This document shows positions 13,161 to 16,725 of a DNA stretch of 16,725 nucleotides, piece by piece; positions within the stretch are counted from its first letter, which is position 1; every line of letters starts with the position of its first letter. Under the pieces are notes generated by a model that saw nothing but the letters and a program-made list of their open reading frames with translations, was not told the origin of the DNA and ran no database searches. A program made the translations under genes and the position numbers. The DNA comes from Clostridia bacterium (GTDB taxonomy: Bacteria > Bacillota > Clostridia > TANB77 > CAG-508), in NCBI GenBank assembly GCA_900768805.1, contig CAAGEF010000122.1, forward strand, positions 1-16,725. Reading direction: 5' to 3'.

Positions 13161-14330
13161 TTAATCTTTTAATATATTTTCAGCAAGCAACATTAATTGC
13201 TCCCTACTTTCTTCATTAATAGTTGATCTAATTGTGACCATTGGTTCTATTATATCAATATCTTTCATTTCAGATAAAATATCTTTAATGCATTTTCCAG
13301 CATTTGGAGCCCAAGTACCATTTTCAATTATTCCAACTTTTCTGTTTTGATAATTTTTAGCTTTTAAATGATGTAATAATTGCTCCATAGGTGTAAAAAT
13401 TCCCATATTATATGTAGCAGAAGCTAAAATTATTTTTCCATATCTAAAAGCATCTTCAACACATTCTGCCCAGTCTTCTCTAGACAAATCTGATAATACA
13501 ACTTTTTTAGCACCTTTTTCTTCTAAAATTTTCTTAAGTTCTTCTGCTACTTTCATTGTATTTCCATGTATTGAACTACAAGCTATAAAAACTCCTTCGC
13601 TTTCAGGTTTATAAGAACTCCATATATCATATTTATTTATATAATGTCCTAAATCTTCTTTTAATATTGGACCATGTAATGGACATATCATTTTTATATC
13701 TAAACTAGCAGCTTTTTTAAGAACAGCTTGAACTTGAACACCGTATTTTCCAACGATATTAAAATAATATCTTCTAGCTTCACAATCCCAGTCTTCATCA
13801 GTATCTAAAGCACCAAATTTTCCAAATCCATCTGCTGAAAATAATATTTTTTCAGTTTGTTCATATTCCATCATAACTTCTGGCCAATGAACCATAGGAG
13901 TCATAATAAATTGTAGAGTATGTTTTCCTAAACTTAAAGTATCTCCCTCTTTTACTTCAATTTTTCTTTCTTCTAAATCTGGAATATCAAAAAATTGTGG
14001 CATAAATGCAAAAATTTTGCTATTTCCAACTACCTTCATTGTTGGATATTTTTTCATTATATTTTCAATATTGAAAGCATGGTCTGGTTCTAAATGTGAA
14101 ACAACTAAATAATCTGGCACTCTTCCTTCTAAAGCATTTTCTAAATTATTTAACCATTCCTCTGTTTTTCTTTTATCTATTGTATCCATTATTGCAATTT
14201 TTTCATCTTTAATTAAATACGAATTGTATGATATACCATTTGGAACTATATATTGACTTTCGAATAAATCAATATCTTTATCATCTGCCCCTATATAAAT
14301 TATATCATTAGAAATTGTTGTATCTTTCAT
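13161..14330 (-). CDS. fprA: A-type flavodiiron protein (FprA-like oxygen/NO reductase)
   Basis: A cytoplasmic enzyme that reduces O2 to water and/or NO to N2O, protecting anaerobes. The 389-aa protein has a metallo-beta-lactamase-like N-terminal half with diiron ligands in HLEPDH (His79, Glu81, Asp83, His84), His148 (MVHWPE), Asp167 (SADGFG) and His219 (LHGP). A flavodoxin domain begins at ~247 with FMN-binding SSIHGNT. The start is the ATG at 14330, seven bases after AAGGA; an in-frame TTG at 14336 is too close to that site. It lies between its likely electron donors, the flavin reductase-rubredoxin fusion upstream and rubredoxin downstream. Which of O2 or NO it prefers cannot be told from sequence. 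Confidence 0.93.
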   Translation of the reverse strand: MKDTTISNDIIYIGADDKDIDLFESQYIVPNGISYNSYLIKDEKIAIMDTIDKRKTEEWLNNLENALEGRVPDYLVVSHLEPDHAFNIENIMKKYPTMKVVGNSKIFAFMPQFFDIPDLEERKIEVKEGDTLSLGKHTLQFIMTPMVHWPEVMMEYEQTEKILFSADGFGKFGALDTDEDWDCEARRYYFNIVGKYGVQVQAVLKKAASLDIKMICPLHGPILKEDLGHYINKYDIWSSYKPESEGVFIACSSIHGNTMKVAEELKKILEEKGAKKVVLSDLSREDWAECVEDAFRYGKIILASATYNMGIFTPMEQLLHHLKAKNYQNRKVGIIENGTWAPNAGKCIKDILSEMKDIDIIEPMVTIRSTINEESREQLMLLAENILKD

Positions 14331-14360
14331 TTTCAATTCCTTCCTTTCTTTATTATATAA

Positions 14361-15008
14361 TTATTTTCTTTCAAATAATGATTTATCTACTCCACATCTA
14401 GGACATTTAAAATCATCTGGCATAGAGCCTTTATGAATATATCCACAAACACTACAAATGTAAACTTCTTCTCCTTCTATTTCAACTTTTATATCACTTT
14501 CTGTATTTTCTTCTACATAAGTTGGAGCTTTTTTTGGAGCTTTTCCTTTTATAACCTCATGGTAAAATTTATATGTCATAGGCACATAATCGTTTTCTTT
14601 ATTTCCATCAATAACTCTAGCAAAAAATACATCATGTGTTTCACAATCAATATGTTTAATAACTTCACATATCATATAACCACATATATTGTCCTTTACA
14701 ACAGGAATATTTTCAATGATTTCAAAATCAACTTCTTCAAATTTATTAGTATCTTTTGAAGTAAAAAATCCAAATTTTGAAATTGTATTTTCACTACTTT
14801 TTTCAGACAAGATTGATACAGCAAATTTATTAGTTTGCTTAATAGCTTCATTTGTATAATTTTCTTTATTAACACTAACTGCAATTATAGGATTTTTTGA
14901 TGTAATTTGTGTTACTGTATTAACAAAACAACCAACATTTCTATCATTATATTTTGTAGATATAACAAACATTCCATAACTTAAATCTCTAAAAACTTTA
15001 CTATCCAT
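14361..15008 (-). CDS. hrb: High-molecular-weight rubredoxin (flavin reductase-rubredoxin fusion)
   Basis: Residues 1 to ~150 form an FMN-binding flavin-reductase-like domain (MDSKVFRDLSYGMFVISTK, VGCFVNTVTQIT). After a ~25-residue acidic linker comes a rubredoxin domain with Cys185, Cys188, Cys202 and Cys205 (CSVCGY, CPRCGV). This is the architecture of Moorella thermoacetica Hrb, which passes electrons from NAD(P)H to the flavodiiron protein FprA. The gene sits 30 bases before fprA and 12 bases after the FTR-like gene, with AAGGAG upstream of its ATG. The fused rubredoxin has the same shortened loop as the stand-alone one. Confidence 0.92.
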   Translation of the reverse strand: MDSKVFRDLSYGMFVISTKYNDRNVGCFVNTVTQITSKNPIIAVSVNKENYTNEAIKQTNKFAVSILSEKSSENTISKFGFFTSKDTNKFEEVDFEIIENIPVVKDNICGYMICEVIKHIDCETHDVFFARVIDGNKENDYVPMTYKFYHEVIKGKAPKKAPTYVEENTESDIKVEIEGEEVYICSVCGYIHKGSMPDDFKCPRCGVDKSLFERK

Positions 15009-15020
15009 AAACTTCTCCTT

Positions 15021-15206
15021 TTATTTATCTTTTTTAGGTATAAATAATTTACAATGACATACTCCTGTTCCAACAAACTCATCACAAGGGCACAAATTTT
15101 TCTCTAGTTCTCCAGGTTTGCAAGGACAATGACCATTTTTTTTCGCTAACCCATTTATTATTTTATTTACATATTCTATATCTGGATTTATTCTATAACC
15201 ATTCAT
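15021..15206 (-). CDS. Ferredoxin-thioredoxin reductase catalytic-subunit-like protein
   Basis: A 61-aa protein with six Cys in three CXC pairs: CPC, CPC and CHC, at 27/29, 39/41 and 50/52 from the ATG at 15206. This matches the catalytic beta chain of ferredoxin-thioredoxin reductase, whose 4Fe-4S cluster and adjacent disulfide pass electrons to thioredoxin. The first two pairs are closer together than in plant and cyanobacterial enzymes and the N-terminus is short. No variable (alpha) subunit gene is nearby. AAGGTG six bases upstream supports the start; an in-frame GTG at 15215 overlaps that site. A thioredoxin gene directly upstream makes a thioredoxin-reducing role attractive, but the electron donor is unknown. 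Confidence 0.8.
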   Translation of the reverse strand: MNGYRINPDIEYVNKIINGLAKKNGHCPCKPGELEKNLCPCDEFVGTGVCHCKLFIPKKDK

Positions 15207-15225
15207 TATTAACACCTTACCACAT

Positions 15226-15254
15226 TATATATTACTACTTTAACATATTTTCAA
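15226..15254 (-). promoter_or_regulatory. Promoter of the FTR-like/hrb/fprA/rubredoxin operon
   Basis: TTGAAA (15254-15249) and TATATA (15231-15226) on the minus strand, 17 bp apart, in the 75-bp gap after the thioredoxin gene. Confidence 0.5.
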
Positions 15255-15259
15255 GAAAA

Positions 15260-15278
15260 TGCAATAATAATCATTTTC
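15260..15278. promoter_or_regulatory. Possible Fur/PerR-family operator
   Basis: The minus-strand sequence GAAAATGATTATTATTGCA agrees with the Fur box GATAATGATAATCATTATC at 13 of 19 positions and lies just upstream of the -35 box. AT-richness makes such matches common. Confidence 0.25.
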
Positions 15279-15281
15279 CTT

Positions 15282-15731
15282 CTATTTTAAAAGCTCTTCT
15301 ATTTCGCTTTTTGAAACTACACCAACCACTCTATTTACTTCTTTTCCATTTTTAATAACAACTAATGTTGGTATAGACATTATATCATAATTTATAGCTA
15401 AATCTTGTTCATCATCAATATTTATTTTAACAAATTTTATATTATTATTTTCACTAGCAACTTGTTCAACTATTGGTGATAACATTTGACAAGGTCCACA
15501 CCAATCTGCATAAAAATCGATTAAAACTGTTTTTTTGCTTTTTAAAACTTCTTTTTCAAAATTTTCACTATTTACTTTAATAACCATTTTTTCATCCTCC
15601 TCTTGATTATTCAAAATTTTATTTTCATGAGAAATCATCTTATCATTTTCTTTTTGTAAAATGTTATTTAATAATATTATTATACCAATAAAAATTATAA
15701 TAAATACAAGTAAAATAATTTTATCCTTCAT
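15282..15731 (-). CDS. Membrane-anchored thioredoxin
   Basis: The 149-aa protein has one N-terminal hydrophobic helix (residues ~5-21, IILLVFIIIFIGIIILL) without a clear cleavage site, a charged linker to ~48, and a complete thioredoxin domain. The domain has the WCGPC active site at 77-81 and the cis-Pro loop SIPT. The ATG at 15731 has GGAGG five bases upstream; an ATG at 15743 overlaps that site. A second strong site, GAGGAGG, lies eight bases before the internal ATG at 15587, which would give a normal 101-aa soluble thioredoxin. It follows ccdA and precedes the FTR-like gene. If the domain faces outside, CcdA could reduce it. Confidence 0.88.
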   Translation of the reverse strand: MKDKIILLVFIIIFIGIIILLNNILQKENDKMISHENKILNNQEEDEKMVIKVNSENFEKEVLKSKKTVLIDFYADWCGPCQMLSPIVEQVASENNNIKFVKINIDDEQDLAINYDIMSIPTLVVIKNGKEVNRVVGVVSKSEIEELLK

Positions 15732-15856
15732 ATAATCCTCCATAATTTACTTTATATCAAAAACTAGAATTATTCAATCTAACTATTGAAAATTTTTCTA
15801 ATAGAAAACAAATCCGAAAATCTTGAATGCTTCAATAAATTCATGTGCAATATATT
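15732..15856. other. Intergenic gap between ccdA and the thioredoxin gene
   Basis: AT-rich 125 bp with the GGAGG site of the thioredoxin gene. A weak TTGAAT/TATAAA pair has only a 15-bp spacer. No clear terminator was seen, so read-through from ccdA is possible. Confidence 0.4.
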
Positions 15857-16492
15857 TTATAATATAAACATATAAATTCCCATAAAAATTAAAATTATGC
15901 CAGATATTTTTTTTACAATACTGTAATTTCTCTTAATTATATCAAAAACATCTTTTAATTTCTCTATTAAAATAGATGATATAACAAAAGGAATTCCAAG
16001 ACCTAATGAATATAATATCATAAGAATAATTCCCTTTGCAATTTCTTGTTGTTTTGCAACCATTAAAAGTGCTGAACTTAAAAAAGTTCCTATACATGGT
16101 GTCCAACTAATTGAAAACAAGAAACCAAATATATATGATTTTATAAAATTCAAATTTTTTGTATTAATTTTTTTTATTTTAGTTTTATTTAAGAAGTTTA
16201 TTTTAAAAATTCCCATATAATTTAAACCTAAAATAATAATTATTACTCCAAAAATAAATTTTATATAATTAATATTTTCACTAATAATTATTCCTAATTT
16301 GCTTGCAAAAATAGCTAATAAAATAAATGTTGAAGTAAAACCTAAAACAAAACCACAAGAATTTATTAAAGTTTTACCAATATTTTTATCATCTTTTCCG
16401 GCAAAATATGAAATATAAATAGGAAGCATTGGCAATAAACAAGGAGAAATAAAGCTTGCAATTCCTTCTATAAATGTAAATAAATATTCCAT
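15857..16492 (-). CDS. ccdA: CcdA-family membrane dithiol transporter
   Basis: The 211-aa protein has about six membrane segments with the two family Cys in membrane context: SPCLLP (Cys18) and TPCIG (Cys133). CcdA and the DsbD core pass electrons from cytoplasmic thioredoxin across the membrane to outside thiol-disulfide partners. AGAGG seven bases before the ATG at 16492 and a promoter upstream make this the first gene of the cluster. The anchored thioredoxin gene follows 125 bp later and is the obvious partner. No cytochrome c or ResA-like gene is in view, so the final acceptor is open. Confidence 0.9.
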   Translation of the reverse strand: MEYLFTFIEGIASFISPCLLPMLPIYISYFAGKDDKNIGKTLINSCGFVLGFTSTFILLAIFASKLGIIISENINYIKFIFGVIIIILGLNYMGIFKINFLNKTKIKKINTKNLNFIKSYIFGFLFSISWTPCIGTFLSSALLMVAKQQEIAKGIILMILYSLGLGIPFVISSILIEKLKDVFDIIKRNYSIVKKISGIILIFMGIYMFIL

Positions 16493-16553
16493 AAAAACCT
16501 CTTTTATAATTTTATTATTCTACAAATTTCTTACAACCTAATAATTTACATAT

Positions 16554-16582
16554 ATTATATATATTTTTTTATTTATTAGCAA
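16554..16582 (-). promoter_or_regulatory. ccdA promoter
   Basis: TTGCTA (16582-16577) and TATAAT (16559-16554) on the minus strand, 17 bp apart, about 60 bp before the ATG. Confidence 0.6.
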
Positions 16583-16599
16583 TATAACATATCAAATTT

Positions 16600-16725
16600 T
16601 ATATTAGTGCAAAATTTACAAATTATAGTTTGTGTGTTAGATTTGTAGTTTATTTTCGTCTGACATGAGTTTAACAAACAAATAAGTCCGCAAAAGCTAT
16701 TGAATATATACATCTTCCATTCCGG
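16600..16725. other. Right-edge non-coding sequence
   Basis: No supported gene is visible. It contains GTCCGC (16686-16691) followed by GCTATTG (16696-16702), related to the GTCCGCTATTG read on the minus strand at 285-275 near the left edge. Confidence 0.4.

Noticed and set aside
14433..14759. 108-aa plus-strand frame of Phe/Ile/Asn
   Set aside because: Antisense to the high-molecular-weight rubredoxin gene, no ribosome site.

Overview
The window looks like an AT-rich, low-GC anaerobic Clostridia-type (Bacillota) chromosome. Evidence: strong AGGAGG-type ribosome binding sites, TTGACA/TATAAT-like promoters with 17-bp spacers, a CIRCE heat-shock operator on clpB, a spore-photoproduct-lyase-like radical SAM protein, a response regulator with a Spo0A-type DNA-binding domain, and an oxygen/NO-detoxifying flavodiiron operon. 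No rRNA, tRNA, CRISPR array or intact insertion sequence was recognised. The species cannot be fixed from the sequence.

Layout. (1) 1-1500: the start of a minus-strand gene that runs off the left edge, then a GIY-YIG protein and a small unknown protein of higher GC. These two genes lie between two similar ~60-bp direct repeats (405-464 and 1398-1458). (2) 1496-4100: clpB on the minus strand, controlled by a perfect sigma-A promoter overlapping a CIRCE element, but broken by one extra base at 3176. A divergent unknown gene starts at 4266. (3) 4703-7773: a signalling locus with an AgrC-like membrane histidine kinase, a response regulator with a Spo0A C-terminal domain, and a divergent XRE regulator. 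Between kinase and regulator sits a 14-codon reading frame encoding MWDNIWEWFWYWFQ. It has a strong ribosome binding site and lies between two terminator-like hairpins. A 10-bp sequence (ATCATATTTT and variants), repeated at helical spacing, lies both upstream of this peptide and in the regulator/XRE intergenic region. (4) 7869-10561: small unknown genes, an SPL-family radical SAM protein that seems to start at ATT and lacks the family's catalytic Cys, and a 234-aa unknown protein of somewhat higher GC. (5) 10630-12789: recQ. (6) 12999-16492, all minus strand: a thiol/oxygen-defence cluster of ccdA, membrane-anchored thioredoxin, a ferredoxin-thioredoxin-reductase-like six-Cys protein, high-molecular-weight rubredoxin (flavin reductase-rubredoxin), flavodiiron protein and a small rubredoxin.

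How the parts may work together. In region 6 the flavin reductase-rubredoxin fusion and the small rubredoxin are plausible electron donors to the flavodiiron protein. The thioredoxin, CcdA and FTR-like protein would form a linked dithiol relay. In region 3 the kinase, regulator, XRE protein and Trp-rich peptide share operators and look like one regulatory unit. The peptide could be a signal, a regulatory leader or both. This is the best candidate for an undescribed system in the window.
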